Assembly: GCA_964393865.1 (NCBI GenBank)
Contig: CAYMUW010000005.1
Coordinates: 1 to 64,000, forward strand
DNA: 64,000 nucleotides
Reading direction: 5' to 3'
DNA from: Suilimivivens sp964393865
GTDB taxonomy: Bacteria; Bacillota; Clostridia; Lachnospirales; Lachnospiraceae
The position numbers and the translations under genes are program-made. Below, piece by piece: positions 25,744 through 35,900 of the stretch. Within the stretch, counting starts at the first letter, position 1. The number at the start of each line of letters is the position of its first letter. The notes under the pieces are model-generated. The model ran no database searches and had not been told where the DNA came from. It was given only the letters and a program-made list of their open reading frames with translations.

Positions 25744-25794
25744 TGTTTGAGTGTGTGGTTTTGTTTTATCACATGTAATTCATAGGAGCTTACA

Positions 25795-26316
25795 ATGTTA
25801 ATTAATCTGACGGATGTATTTTCTGTTGAGGGGAAAGACAGAGAAGAAAGCTTTGATTTTGAATCCCATGAGATTTCCTGCATGGGTAATATCTACAGGG
25901 TATTGGAAAAGTCACCTGTCCGGGTGCATTGCTCTAACATTGGAGTGGGCAAGGCATTGGTTCAGGGAGAAGCTGATTTGATTCTTTCTATTCCTTGTGA
26001 CAGATGCTTGAAGGATGTTAAGGTTCCGCTCTCCATCAAGTTTGAGGAGGAGGTATTTTCACCGGATGAGCAGCAGTCGGAGGAGGATGAGGAGCAAAGC
26101 TTTATGCTTGGCTATGAGCTTGACTTGGAAGCCCTGATGAACAGTGAAATCTTAGTCAATATGCCGGTAAAGGTGTTGTGTAAGCCTGACTGCAAGGGAA
26201 TTTGCAAGCAGTGCGGACATGACCTGAATGAAGGGGACTGTGGATGTGATACATTCGTTCCTGACCCAAGAATGGCGGCTATTAAAGATATCTTTAATGC
26301 GAATAAGGAGGTGTAA
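25795..26316 (+). CDS. DUF177 / YceD family protein
   Basis: A 173-residue protein of the DUF177 (YceD) family, which is nearly always encoded just before rpmF and has been tied to 23S rRNA and ribosome maturation. The central CDRCLKDVKVPL and the C-terminal pattern CKPDCKGICKQCGHDLNEGDCGC, with its paired cysteines, are family hallmarks that may bind a metal. The acidic middle (EEDEEQSF) is also typical. The ATG at 25795 follows AGGAGC by five bases. L32 begins two bases after the stop, so the two are translated together. Confidence 0.9.
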   Translation: MLINLTDVFSVEGKDREESFDFESHEISCMGNIYRVLEKSPVRVHCSNIGVGKALVQGEADLILSIPCDRCLKDVKVPLSIKFEEEVFSPDEQQSEEDEEQSFMLGYELDLEALMNSEILVNMPVKVLCKPDCKGICKQCGHDLNEGDCGCDTFVPDPRMAAIKDIFNANKEV

Positions 26317-26318
26317 CG

Positions 26319-26501
26319 ATGTCTATTTGTCCTAAGAATAAAACTTCAAAAGCCAGAAGAGATAAGAGAAGAGCAAACTGGAAAATGAGTGCTCCCACAT
26401 TAGTTAAGTGCAGCAAATGCGGCGCGCTGATGATGCCTCATAGAGTATGCAAGACATGTGGTTCTTACAATAAGAAAGAAATCATTGCTGAGGATAACTA
26501 A
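26319..26501 (+). CDS. rpmF: Large ribosomal subunit protein bL32
   Basis: A 60-residue ribosomal protein. The N-terminus is strongly basic (KTSKARRDKRRANWKM) and the C-terminal half carries two CxxC pairs (CSKCG and CKTCG) that form a zinc ribbon, so this is the zinc-dependent C+ form. No Zur site was recognised. It follows yceD by two bases and is closed by a terminator at 26518. Confidence 0.97.
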   Translation: MSICPKNKTSKARRDKRRANWKMSAPTLVKCSKCGALMMPHRVCKTCGSYNKKEIIAEDN

Positions 26502-26517
26502 AAAGAAAAGTATTTCG

Positions 26518-26547
26518 AGGGCTTCATTTTATGAAGCCCTTGATTTT
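26518..26547 (+). terminator. Terminator after rpmF
   Basis: AGGGCTTCAT (26518-26527), loop TTT, ATGAAGCCCT (26531-26540), followed by TGATTTTT. Confidence 0.85.
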
Positions 26548-26581
26548 TCACATAAAAGCTCATTAAAATGCGAGGATTAGT

Positions 26582-27088
26582 ATGATGTTATCGGAAGAAA
26601 ATTATCATGTGGATCTTGAACAGGCAATTAATCAAAATGCCGATATGATCTACAGAATCGCCGTGACAATAACCGGAAACAGAGCCGATGCCGAGGATGT
26701 GTTCCAGGAAACCTTTTTAAGGCTGGTAAAGTATCAGGATAAAATACAAAGTGAGGAGCATTTAAAGGCATGGCTTATCAGAGTTGCCAGTAACTGTGCA
26801 AAGACTATAGTGACTAATTCGTGGAACAGGAAAACCCAGGGAATTACGGAAGAACTGGAAGAAAAGGGACAGATGAAGGAACTCTTTGTTCCTTCTTTGG
26901 TAACGGAGCTGCAGCAATTGCCTTCAAAATATTCATTGGCCTTATATTTATATTATTATGAAGGGTATTCTGTTAAGGAAATTTCCTTGTTGCTTGAAAA
27001 AAAGGAAAACAGTGTAAAGACGCTTCTTAACAGGGGAAGACATTTGCTCAGAAAACGCCTTGAGGAAGGAGGATATGGGAATGAATAA
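26582..27088 (+). CDS. ECF-type RNA polymerase sigma factor
   Basis: A 168-residue sigma-70 family protein with only regions 2 and 4. Region 2 covers about residues 15-80 (MIYRIAVTITGNRADAEDVFQETFLRLVKY, then AWLIRVASNCAKT), and region 4 covers about 110-160, with a helix-turn-helix in YYYEGYSVKEISLLLEKKENSVKTLLNRGRHLL. It directs polymerase to a small regulon. The gene ends inside the start of the next gene (8-base overlap), which encodes a membrane protein that is the likely anti-sigma factor. Target promoters could not be identified, and no convincing autoregulated ECF promoter was seen upstream. Confidence 0.93.
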   Translation: MMLSEENYHVDLEQAINQNADMIYRIAVTITGNRADAEDVFQETFLRLVKYQDKIQSEEHLKAWLIRVASNCAKTIVTNSWNRKTQGITEELEEKGQMKELFVPSLVTELQQLPSKYSLALYLYYYEGYSVKEISLLLEKKENSVKTLLNRGRHLLRKRLEEGGYGNE

Positions 27089-27761
27089 GCAGTATTCTTT
27101 TACAGAGGAAGACTCACTAAAAGAGGAATTTCAAAAGGCTTTTTCAACCATAAGTGTGCCCAAGGAGTTGAAGGCCGATACCCTGATGGGAATGGTGGAA
27201 GGAAAGCAGCCCAAGGAAGGTTTATTCGGCAAAGCGCAGGTAAAGAGAAATAAAATATTGCGCTACGGCATTCCGGCAGCGGCAGCTCTTGTTTGTGCAG
27301 CGCTGGTTATCGTTCTTTTTCCGGGAAATTCCGGCGCACCCTATGTTACGCCAATGGAAGAGGGAGTCTATTACGACAGCGTAGAGCTTGAGGACGGGGA
27401 AATTCATTTTGTTGCCAATCGTGTAGCGATATCCGTCACACCCAATGCAGGAGGAATCGTGATAGGCGGGCAGAGTACTGAGAATGAGAACGACACGGAG
27501 CATGATCCGGAAGCAGAGGTGTTATTGACGGATGACGGTGGGATGCTTGTGTTTCAGGAAACGGAGGCGGTTTCCCTGCCCGGGATTTCCGAGGAAAATT
27601 GGTCTTATATTGGTCAGCAGAGAATCTATGTGACGGTGCTGAAAACGGATGAGGTCAGGTATCAGGCGGTATTCGAAAAAGAGGGGACAGCTTATGAGGT
27701 AATTGGTTCCAGGGTAACCCAGAAGGAGTTTATAGATTTTTTGTATAAAACTGTAAAATAA
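27081..27761 (+). CDS. Probable membrane anti-sigma factor
   Basis: A 226-residue single-pass membrane protein: a charged cytoplasmic head of about 68 residues without zinc ligands, one helix near residues 69-88 (YGIPAAAALVCAALVIVLF), and an extracellular domain of about 135 residues. The C-terminal part (RYQAVFEKEGTAYEVIGS, then EFIDFLYKTVK) is reminiscent of the DUF4367 domain found on Clostridial anti-sigma factors. The position after, and overlapping, an ECF sigma gene is the main reason for the call. The start is the ATG at 27081, eight bases after AAGGAGG; the ATG at 27075 is too close to that site. Confidence 0.72.
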   Translation: MNKQYSFTEEDSLKEEFQKAFSTISVPKELKADTLMGMVEGKQPKEGLFGKAQVKRNKILRYGIPAAAALVCAALVIVLFPGNSGAPYVTPMEEGVYYDSVELEDGEIHFVANRVAISVTPNAGGIVIGGQSTENENDTEHDPEAEVLLTDDGGMLVFQETEAVSLPGISEENWSYIGQQRIYVTVLKTDEVRYQAVFEKEGTAYEVIGSRVTQKEFIDFLYKTVK

Positions 27762-27856
27762 ATGAAACTTTTTCCTTAACTTAAAAGTATTTCTTATGTA
27801 AGGTTCATTTATAGGGGACCTTTACAAGTTTCTATATCAAGATGAGGAGAAAGAAG

Positions 27857-30313
27857 ATGAAACGAAAAGGGAAAATTGCATGGCTGCTGGTAGCGGTATT
27901 GCTGCTTGGCGGATGCGCCAAAACACAGGATACGCCAAAGGAAGAGGAACAGGAGAAAGAGGTGTCTGCTTCCCAAAATGAAGAGACGGATCAGGCTCAG
28001 GAGACCGATAAAGAGCAGGATGCAGAGAGTGCGTCCGGGGATGCGGCATTGATTGACGAGTTGAGAAATAAATATTCTGCCGCAGATAAAACCGAATATG
28101 ACGGAAACGTTATTAAGGTAGACAGGGATCAGTCTATTCAGATTGAAGTCGGTTATAATCCGTGGGCTTCGGAGATCAGCCCTTCCGACAGCTTTATTAT
28201 CTATCAGGATGCTGACCTGAAATTCCCTGTAGATGTGGGAAGCTATGAATATGATCCGGATGCGGGGATACTTACTATTGAGCCTCCTTTTTACGGGGTG
28301 GCGGAAATGCGTTCTTCCGAGATTGACATCAGCCATTTAAAGGGAAGCTATTTGTTTGAAGACGAAGAAAGCGGATGGGGAACCTTATCCCAGTATTATA
28401 TGAAAACCTGTGTGGATGTAAAAACAGGTGAGGAGTTAGCTTCACCGGTTATTACGGTCATTAAGGTTAATTCAGAGATTGCTCAGGCACCCCAGGTTGT
28501 TTTTGATCAGACGGAGGACGGTTACGCAAGATTTACCTGGAAGCAGGTCCCGGGTGCGGAAGGCTATCTGCTGTTTAGAATCAATAAGGATGAAGAAGGA
28601 CTGTGGAGCTATGGTTATGCCATTGCGGATGTAAAGGGGACAGAATGGAACAGCAAATCGGAAGCCTTTGAAAGTGATTATGACGATTCTATTCTTACTT
28701 TGAATTACAGATTTCAGCAGTTTTATCTCTCTGACGATTCAGCTGCATATATTGAGGAGAGCGACAGCTTTCTGAAGGATTATATGATAGAGGATGATTA
28801 TGGTGAGTATTATACGGAGTATTATGGTGTGCTTGCCTACAATGCAAACGGATGCTCTCCGATCAGTAATCTGTTCAGCGCCAGGGATTTAGCGCATATG
28901 CTGCCTACGGAAAGGGCATGGTACAGCAACGACGAAAGCTTTTTTGACATTGAAGAAGTTATGGATCTCCCTGCGGTTATGTGTGTAACCATGTGTGATG
29001 GAAGCATTGCCCAGAAGGTACTTGAATATGATTTTGACAGCGTCTACAAGGATGAAGAGTTTAATTGTGTGAGGATTAAGGCTAAAGCCATTCAAACGCC
29101 CTTTACCGATGAGCTTTCTGCATATGATGTGAATTGGGATACGCTGGATGAGGATCTGGCAGCGCTGAAGGAGCGTCAGGAAAAGCTGATTAATAAGGGC
29201 GGAAATGTAGCGCCTACCCTGACGGTAGAGGATGACAGCCAGACACAGAATAACGACGAGGGTGAGCAGGAGGAAGCGGAACCCGAACAATCCAAGGAGA
29301 CGGAAACTGAGGAACCAAAGGAGCAGACCAGCTCAAACGGCAGGATTGAGATTACGGTAACGGCCAATTCGGCTATGAGTGAATATATTGCGCTGAATAT
29401 GCTGGAAACCAAGGGTCAGATCAACCTTTCCACTTTTCCGGAGGCTGCGGATACACAGCAGATTGTTGATGCATTTTTTGAGGCGCAGTATCAAAATCCG
29501 TTGATTTTGGGAATACAGGGAGGAAGCATTGATCCTGAAAGCAGAACCCTGTATGTAGAGTATGATTTTGACAAAACCGTTACTGCGGGAAAACAGCAGG
29601 AGATACAGGAGAGGGTTGCGGATATTACGGACGAGATCATTTCCGATGATATGACTGACTTGGAAAAGGAAATGGCGATCAATGCATGGCTTTGCGAGAA
29701 TGCGGTTTATGATGATGCGGCACTGGAGAATGCAGAGAAATATTCCTTTACCCAGGTAGATGAGGAGTTTTACGATTCCTTTACCGCTTACGGAATTTTA
29801 GCAGATGGAGTAGGCGTGTGTGCAAGCTATTCCGCAGCGTTTAAGCTTCTTGCCGATGCAGCGGGACTGGAAAGCATTGTTGTTACCGGATATCTGGACG
29901 GAAGCTGTCCCCATGCATGGAACAAGGTCAAAATTGAGGACAACTGGTATATTGTAGATGCAACCAACAACGACAATGACGTGATTGAAAATGCATTGCT
30001 TAATCTGTCCGATTACGCAGCCGGCGGAACCCTTGTGGAGAATGACAGCTTTGCACTGGATGGCAGCATTTCCACATATGCGGCTATGGAAGATGATAAA
30101 GAGTATTATCGTACCACCAACAGGTTTTATGATACGGATGAGATATCTGATGAACTGGCACAGCTTCTTTTATCGGATGGAACAGCGGTACTTCGGACAG
30201 ACTATGATATTGATGATGAAGAATTTTACGGAATAGCGCAGCAGGCAGCTGATAAATCCAAGAAAAATATTACAGGCTTTTACTGGATGGGAGTTATTCA
30301 TCTGGAGGAGTAG
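27857..30313 (+). CDS. Transglutaminase-like surface lipoprotein
   Basis: An 818-residue lipoprotein. The signal peptide ends at Cys20 (lipobox LGGC), then comes an acidic linker rich in Glu, Gln and Asp. A beta-rich N-terminal half includes a fibronectin-like strand set (ARFTWKQVPGAEGYLLFRI), a second low-complexity acidic linker lies near residues 455-490, and a C-terminal transglutaminase-like domain follows. The catalytic triad is visible as Cys655 (GVCASYS), His686 (CPHAWN) and Asp701 (VDATNN), so it may be an active peptidase or crosslinker acting at the cell surface. The start is the ATG at 27857, eight bases after GAGGAG. It follows the sigma/anti-sigma pair by 95 bases and may be its target. 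Confidence 0.85.
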   Translation: MKRKGKIAWLLVAVLLLGGCAKTQDTPKEEEQEKEVSASQNEETDQAQETDKEQDAESASGDAALIDELRNKYSAADKTEYDGNVIKVDRDQSIQIEVGYNPWASEISPSDSFIIYQDADLKFPVDVGSYEYDPDAGILTIEPPFYGVAEMRSSEIDISHLKGSYLFEDEESGWGTLSQYYMKTCVDVKTGEELASPVITVIKVNSEIAQAPQVVFDQTEDGYARFTWKQVPGAEGYLLFRINKDEEGLWSYGYAIADVKGTEWNSKSEAFESDYDDSILTLNYRFQQFYLSDDSAAYIEESDSFLKDYMIEDDYGEYYTEYYGVLAYNANGCSPISNLFSARDLAHMLPTERAWYSNDESFFDIEEVMDLPAVMCVTMCDGSIAQKVLEYDFDSVYKDEEFNCVRIKAKAIQTPFTDELSAYDVNWDTLDEDLAALKERQEKLINKGGNVAPTLTVEDDSQTQNNDEGEQEEAEPEQSKETETEEPKEQTSSNGRIEITVTANSAMSEYIALNMLETKGQINLSTFPEAADTQQIVDAFFEAQYQNPLILGIQGGSIDPESRTLYVEYDFDKTVTAGKQQEIQERVADITDEIISDDMTDLEKEMAINAWLCENAVYDDAALENAEKYSFTQVDEEFYDSFTAYGILADGVGVCASYSAAFKLLADAAGLESIVVTGYLDGSCPHAWNKVKIEDNWYIVDATNNDNDVIENALLNLSDYAAGGTLVENDSFALDGSISTYAAMEDDKEYYRTTNRFYDTDEISDELAQLLLSDGTAVLRTDYDIDDEEFYGIAQQAADKSKKNITGFYWMGVIHLEE

Positions 30314-30368
30314 CGGATTTGGGTATTTAAATCAAATCTTGTGATAAGGAACAGCGGGAGAGTATATT

Positions 30369-30740
30369 ATGATAAAAAAGTGTGTTTCTGTTTTTTGGGC
30401 GGCTGCAGCAATGGTATTTGCACTGACGGGTTGTCAGACTTCTACCAGCAAGTCGTACACCTTTTCGGTAGAAACAGGAGATTCAATAAAGGTTTCATTA
30501 AATACGGCAGATGGATATGATATAACATCAGAACTTCCGTTTGTTGTTTCATGTGATGGAAATACCTTAAGTCAGGGAACTTTTATTGTGGCGGATGGTT
30601 TCGAGCTGTATAAAGAAATGATTAATGGGGATGAAAGTGCTGTTATTCTTGATTCCGGTACGGGAATTCTTCTTGGCAATAACGTGTCCGAGGAATCTGC
30701 CAAAGAATGCTTTGAACGTTTGACCTTTAGCGTGGAATAG
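30369..30740 (+). CDS. Small lipoprotein of unknown function
   Basis: A 123-residue protein with a signal peptide ending in the lipobox LTGC (Cys22), followed by about 100 residues of mostly beta-type sequence. I recognise no family. It starts 55 bases after the transglutaminase-like gene with GGGAG before the ATG, and is closed by a terminator, so it is probably the last gene of the envelope module that begins with the ECF sigma factor. Confidence 0.75.
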   Translation: MIKKCVSVFWAAAAMVFALTGCQTSTSKSYTFSVETGDSIKVSLNTADGYDITSELPFVVSCDGNTLSQGTFIVADGFELYKEMINGDESAVILDSGTGILLGNNVSEESAKECFERLTFSVE

Positions 30741-30778
30741 ATTTCCGGCCTGATTTACTTTTATATGAGATGTGGTAT

Positions 30779-30818
30779 GGGACATCCGTCTTTCACAGAC
30801 AGGATGTCCTGTTTTTTG
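30779..30818 (+). terminator. Terminator before plsX
   Basis: GGACATCC-GTC (30780-30790) pairs with GAC-A-GGATGTCC (30798-30809, one bulged A), followed by TGTTTTTTG. It separates the lipoprotein genes from plsX. Confidence 0.85.
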
Positions 30819-30856
30819 CAAGTTTTAGGAATTATAGAAACCTTTAAAATAATATC

Positions 30857-30885
30857 TTGATTTTTGTAATGTGGTTTAGTATAGT
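30857..30885 (+). promoter_or_regulatory. Promoter of the plsX operon
   Basis: TTGATT at 30857-30862, a 17-base spacer and TATAGT at 30880-30885, 30 bases before the plsX ATG. I saw no FapR-type operator. Confidence 0.65.
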
Positions 30886-30914
30886 AAAGTAGTACATGCG
30901 GGAGGTACAAATTT

Positions 30915-31928
30915 ATGGCAGAATTTGTAAATGTAGCTGTTGACGCTATGGGCGGTGATAATGCTCCCCTTGAGATTGTCAAGGGAGCTGTCGAAGCAGT
31001 GAATGAAAACAGCCATGTTAAGGTTTTTTTAACAGGGCAGGAGGATAAAATAAACAGTGAACTTGCAAAATATACATATAATAAAGAACAGGTGGAGGTA
31101 GTTCCTGCCAGTGAGATTATTGAGATGGCGGAGCCTCCGGTGATGGCAATCCGAAAAAAGAAGGACTCCTCTCTTGTGAAAGCGCTTAATCTGGTCAGGG
31201 AAGGCACCTGTGATGCTTATGTGTCTGCCGGAAGTACCGGCGCTACCCTGGTTGGCGGACAGGTGATTGTTGGCAGGATTAAGGGAGTTGAGCGGCCGCC
31301 TCTTGCACCGCTTATTCCGACAGCGGACGGATGTGCGCTTCTGATTGACTGCGGGGCCAATGTGGATGCAAGGCCTTCTCATCTGGTTCAGTTTGCCAAG
31401 ATGGGTTCCGTATATATGGAAAGCGTTATGGGGGTGAAGAATCCCAGAGTAGCCATTGTCAATATCGGCGCTGAGGAGGAGAAGGGTAACGCACTTGTGA
31501 AGGAGACCTTCCCGCTTTTAAAGAATTGCCCCGATATTCATTTTATAGGAAGCATTGAGGCAAGGGATATTCCCGCAGGAATGGCGGACGTCATCGTGTG
31601 TGAGGCCTTTGTAGGAAATGTAATTTTGAAGATGTATGAAGGCGTTGGCGGCGTCCTGATTAAGAAGGTAAAAGAAGGAATGATGACCAGTCTTCGCAGT
31701 AAAATCGGTGCGCTTCTGGTGAAGCCTGCACTGAAAAATACGTTGAAAGCATTTGATTTGGAACAGTATGGCGGTGCGCCTATGCTGGGGCTGAAGGGTC
31801 TGGTAGTAAAAACCCATGGAAGCTCCAAGGCAGTGGAAATTAAGAATTCTGTTCTGCAATGTATTACCTTTACAGAGCAGAATATTAATCAAAAAATAAA
31901 AGAAAAAATAACAATGGAAGAAAACTAG
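30915..31928 (+). CDS. plsX: Phosphate acyltransferase
   Basis: A 337-residue enzyme that converts acyl-ACP and phosphate to acyl phosphate and ACP, feeding PlsY in phosphatidic acid synthesis. Family markers are VDAMGGDNAPLEIVKGA at the start, CDAYVSAGSTGATLVGG, LLIDCGANVDARPSHLVQFA and VCEAFVGNVILKMYEG. It lies 14 bases upstream of acpP, the carrier of its substrate; plsY is encoded in this window at 59637. The ATG follows GGGAGGT. Confidence 0.96.
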   Translation: MAEFVNVAVDAMGGDNAPLEIVKGAVEAVNENSHVKVFLTGQEDKINSELAKYTYNKEQVEVVPASEIIEMAEPPVMAIRKKKDSSLVKALNLVREGTCDAYVSAGSTGATLVGGQVIVGRIKGVERPPLAPLIPTADGCALLIDCGANVDARPSHLVQFAKMGSVYMESVMGVKNPRVAIVNIGAEEEKGNALVKETFPLLKNCPDIHFIGSIEARDIPAGMADVIVCEAFVGNVILKMYEGVGGVLIKKVKEGMMTSLRSKIGALLVKPALKNTLKAFDLEQYGGAPMLGLKGLVVKTHGSSKAVEIKNSVLQCITFTEQNINQKIKEKITMEEN

Positions 31929-31942
31929 AAAGGAAATGAAAA

Positions 31943-32173
31943 ATGGAATTTGAAAAATTAAAAAAAGTGATTGCTGACGTGTTAAACGTCGACCCTGATG
32001 AAATTACGATGGAGACTACCTTTGTAGATGATCTGGGAGCCGATTCCTTGGATGTTTTTCAGATTATAATGGGGATAGAGGAAGAATTTGATATCGAAGT
32101 TCCGGCCGAAGATGCAGAGAAGATTTCCACTGTAGAGGATGCTGTTAATCTTATTAAGAGCGCTATTAACTAA
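31943..32173 (+). CDS. acpP: Acyl carrier protein
   Basis: A 76-residue acidic helical protein that carries fatty acyl chains on a phosphopantetheine arm. The attachment serine is in GADSLDVFQIIMGIEEEF, the family's DSL motif (here with V after D). It lies between plsX and rnc in the classic Firmicute order. A short terminator-like hairpin follows at 32172, which probably makes acpP mRNA more abundant than that of the genes downstream. Confidence 0.96.
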   Translation: MEFEKLKKVIADVLNVDPDEITMETTFVDDLGADSLDVFQIIMGIEEEFDIEVPAEDAEKISTVEDAVNLIKSAIN

Positions 32174-32195
32174 AAGCCCGTTTACGGGCTTTTTT
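32172..32195 (+). terminator. Terminator or attenuator between acpP and rnc
   Basis: AAAAGCCCG (32172-32180), loop TTTA, CGGGCTTTT (32185-32193) plus extra T residues. The left arm overlaps the acpP stop codon. As rnc starts only 16 bases later without an evident promoter, partial read-through is likely. Confidence 0.8.
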
Positions 32196-32211
32196 GTAAG
32201 ACGGGTGAGAT

Positions 32212-32904
32212 ATGTTTAATCAGGAAAAATTAAAAGAACTGGAAGAAAAGATCGGTTATGTGTTTAAGAGAAAGGAACTGCTTAAGCAGGCGCTTACCCA
32301 CAGTTCCTTTTCTAATGAACAGAAAATTAATAAGCTTGCTAATTATGAAAGACTGGAATTTTTGGGAGATGCGGTTCTTGAGCTTCTTTCAAGCCAGTTC
32401 TTTTTTGAAAATTATCCGGAAATGTCCGAGGGAGAGATGACAAGGCTGCGCTCCTCCATGGTGTGTGAGCCGGCTCTTGCTTTCTGTGCCAGGGATATTT
32501 CGCTTGGGCAGTATATTCTGCTTGGCAAGGGAGAGGAAGCAACCGGAGGCCGGCAGAGAGATTCCATTATCTCTGATGTTATGGAAGCGGTGATCGGAGC
32601 CATTTATCTTGACGGCGGTTTTGAGCAGGCCGACCGGTTTGTGAAAAAGTATATTTTGTCCGATTTGGAGGACAAGCAATTATTCTATGACAGTAAGACG
32701 ATTTTGCAGGAGAAGGTTCAAAAGATTGGGAAAAGCCTTGTTTATGTGATTGTGGATGAAACCGGTCCCGAACACAACAAAATGTTTACGGTGGAAGCCA
32801 GAATAGAAGGACAAACCGTGGGCACAGGTCAGGGCAGAAACCGGAAGAGCGCGGAACAGAAGGCGGCATATCAGGTGCTGCTGGATAAAATACTGGAAGA
32901 GTAG
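32212..32904 (+). CDS. rnc: Ribonuclease III
   Basis: A 230-residue endonuclease that cuts double-stranded RNA, including rRNA precursors. The catalytic domain has the signature NYERLEFLGDAVLEL (near residues 43-57) and a second acidic cluster (SDVMEAVIGAIYLDGG). The C-terminal double-stranded RNA-binding domain runs from about 158 (DSKTILQEKVQKIG) to the end (RKSAEQKAAYQVLL). The ATG follows GGGTGAG. It is seven bases upstream of smc and co-transcribed with smc and ftsY. Confidence 0.96.
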   Translation: MFNQEKLKELEEKIGYVFKRKELLKQALTHSSFSNEQKINKLANYERLEFLGDAVLELLSSQFFFENYPEMSEGEMTRLRSSMVCEPALAFCARDISLGQYILLGKGEEATGGRQRDSIISDVMEAVIGAIYLDGGFEQADRFVKKYILSDLEDKQLFYDSKTILQEKVQKIGKSLVYVIVDETGPEHNKMFTVEARIEGQTVGTGQGRNRKSAEQKAAYQVLLDKILEE

Positions 32905-32911
32905 GTGTTGT

Positions 32912-35900
32912 ATGTATTTAAAAAGTATTGAAATTCACGGATTTAAGTCCTTTGCGAACAAAATCGTGTTTAAATTTCACAATGGAATTACCGGAATTGT
33001 GGGACCTAACGGCAGCGGCAAAAGTAACGTTGCCGACGCTGTGCGCTGGGTTTTGGGAGAGCAGAGAATTAAGCAGCTCAGGGGCGCTTCCATGCAGGAT
33101 GTTATTTTTTCGGGAACAGAGCTGCGTAAGCCCCTGGGCTATGCCTATGTGGCAATTACTCTGGATAACTCCGATCATCAGCTGGCCACAAGCTTTGATG
33201 AGGTTACGGTTGCAAGAAGAATTTATCGTTCCGGTGAAAGTGAATATTTGCTTAACGGCGCTCCCTGCAGATTAAAGGATGTGAACGAGCTTTTTTATGA
33301 TACGGGTATCGGTAAGGAAGGCTATTCCATTATCGGACAGGGACAGATTGATAAAATTTTAAGCGGAAAGCCGGAGGAGCGCAGAGAGCTTTTTGATGAG
33401 GCTGCCGGTATCGTGAAATTTAAGAAGCGTAAGGTGGCGGCTCAAAAGAAGCTGGAGGATGAAAAGCAGAATTTGGTTCGTGTCAACGATATTCTCTCCG
33501 AGCTGGAAAAGCAGATCGGTCCCTTAGAGAAGCAGTCGGAAACTGCAAAGGTTTATTTAAAGAAGCGTGAGGAACTGAAAAATCTGGATGTGAATATGTT
33601 CCTTTTGGAAAATAACCGTTTGCAGGAGCAGCTTAGGAGTGCACAGGAAAAGCTTGATATTGCCAGTGCAGATTTAGAACAGACCACATCACAATATGAA
33701 AGAATCAGAGAAGAGTATGAGCAGATTGAAGGTCAGATTGAGCTTCTCGGCGAGGAGATTGAGACGCAGAGAAGTACGCTGACCGATACCAGCGTTATGA
33801 GAGGCAAGCTGGAAGGCGAAATCAATGTGCTTCGGGAGCAGATTAAATCCGCCAGAAGCAATGAGGAGCATTTCAGGAGCAGGAAATCCGCTGTTCAGAA
33901 GGAAATGGATGTAAAGCTTCTGGACAAGGAAGGTATTCTTGCGGATAAAAAGGTGATTGACGAGCAGGTTGCGGAAATAGAAAAGGCGCGCAATGAGGCA
34001 AGAGAAAAGCTTCTGCAGGTTCAAAAAAGGATTGAAGAGCTGAATAATGACATTGAAAGCGGTAAAAATACGATTATTGAAGCTCTGAATTCCAGAGCAA
34101 CCATTAAGTCCAGGCTGGGCCGCTATGACACCATGACGGAACAGATTAATATCCGTAAGGCGGAGTTGACTTCCAGACTTCTGCGGATTAAATCCGATGA
34201 GGCGCAGCAGGAGGCTGTAATCAGCAAGCTGCAGGAAGAGTTTGAAAAGATTAATGATGAAATACGGGGCTTAAATGAACAACAGGAAAGCCGGGAGGAA
34301 GAACTGGCTCTGATCAGGGAAGAATTGGCAGGAAAGGACAAAAAGCTCCGTGATACACAGGTCAATTACCATCAGGAAAAGTCCAAGCTGGAGGCCTTGG
34401 CCAATTTGACGGAACGCTATGAGGGATATGGCGGAAGCGTCAAAAGGGTTATGGAATGTAAGGATCAGGAAAAGGGCATTATCGGCGTGGTGGCTGATAT
34501 TATTAAGGCCGATAAAAAGCATGAAACAGCCATAGAGACTGCGCTGGGCGGAAATATACAGAATATTGTCACAGATGATGAAGAAACCGCCAAGAGAATG
34601 ATTGCCTTTTTGAAGCAGACGAAAGCGGGAAGGGCAACCTTTCTGCCGCTGACCAGTATTGCCAATCCTCAGGAGTTTAAAACCCCTGAGGTGCTGAAGG
34701 AAAAGGGCGTTATCGGCATGGCGGACGAGCTGGTTACCACTGACAGCAAGTATCGCAATGTGGCCAAAGCAATGCTGGGCAGAATTGTGGTTATTGACAA
34801 TGTAGACAATGCGGTTAAAATTGCCCGGAAATTTGATTATGGTATCCGAATGGTAACACTGGAGGGAGAGCTCCTTGTTCCGGGCGGCGCCATCAGCGGC
34901 GGTGCATTTAAAAATAACAGTAATCTGTTGGGAAGAAGAAGAGAGATCGAGGAGCTTGAACAGAAGGTAAAGAAATATCTCAAGGAAATCGATGAAATTC
35001 TCGAGGACATTGAAAAGACTAAGGACAGGCGCAATAAGCTCAGGCTCAGTATTGAGGAAACCAAGGCGGCATTGCAGAAAAAGTTCATTGAACAGAATAC
35101 TGCAAGGCTGAATGTGATTAAAGCCGAGGAGCGGAGAGATGAGGCTTCCGAGGGATCGCTGGAGCTGAAAAACGAAGAGCGTGAAATCGAGAAGCAGATT
35201 CAGGAAATTAAACTCAGTAAGCAGGAAATACAGAAGGAACTGGAGGATTCCGAGCTGCTGGAAAAGCAGGTGGAACAGCAGATCCGCAAATTTCAGGCAG
35301 AGCTGGAGGAAAAGAGAAGAGACGAATCAGATCAGTCTGCGCATGTGGCGGAATGGGACGTTGAAGTGGAGAAGATGCTTCAACAGCAGGGCTTTCATCA
35401 GCAAAACGTGGATCGTATCAATGGAGAGATTGAACGCTATGCCGATGAACTGAAAGAGATTGAAGAAGGAATAGAAAAGAGCAGTCAGGATATTGTTCTT
35501 AAGGAAACGGATATTGCACAGATCGAGCAGACGATTGCCGCTTCCCATACCACGCAGGGAGATACGGAGAAAAAGCTAAAAGAAAATATCGAAAAGAAAG
35601 AACAGCTGTCCGCAAAACAGAAAAATTTCTTTGCAGACAGGGAAGCCCTTTCAGAAAAAATGTCGGGACTGGACAAGGAAGTATATCGTCTGACCTCTCA
35701 GAAGGAAAAATATCAGGAACAGCTGGAAAGCCAGATCAATTATATGTGGGATGAATATGAAATCACACTTTCCGATGCTGCCGCTTTGCGGGACGAGGCA
35801 ATGACGGATCTTTCCGCTATGAAAAAGGAGGTTGCTTCCTTAAAGGAGCAGATCAAGAAGCTGGGCGATGTCAATGTCAATGCCATTGAAGATTACCGCA

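Noticed and set aside
27762..27856. ECF-type promoter (TGAAAC near 27772) before the transglutaminase-like lipoprotein
   Set aside because: No convincing -10 partner at the right spacing, and no similar element before the sigma gene itself to support it.
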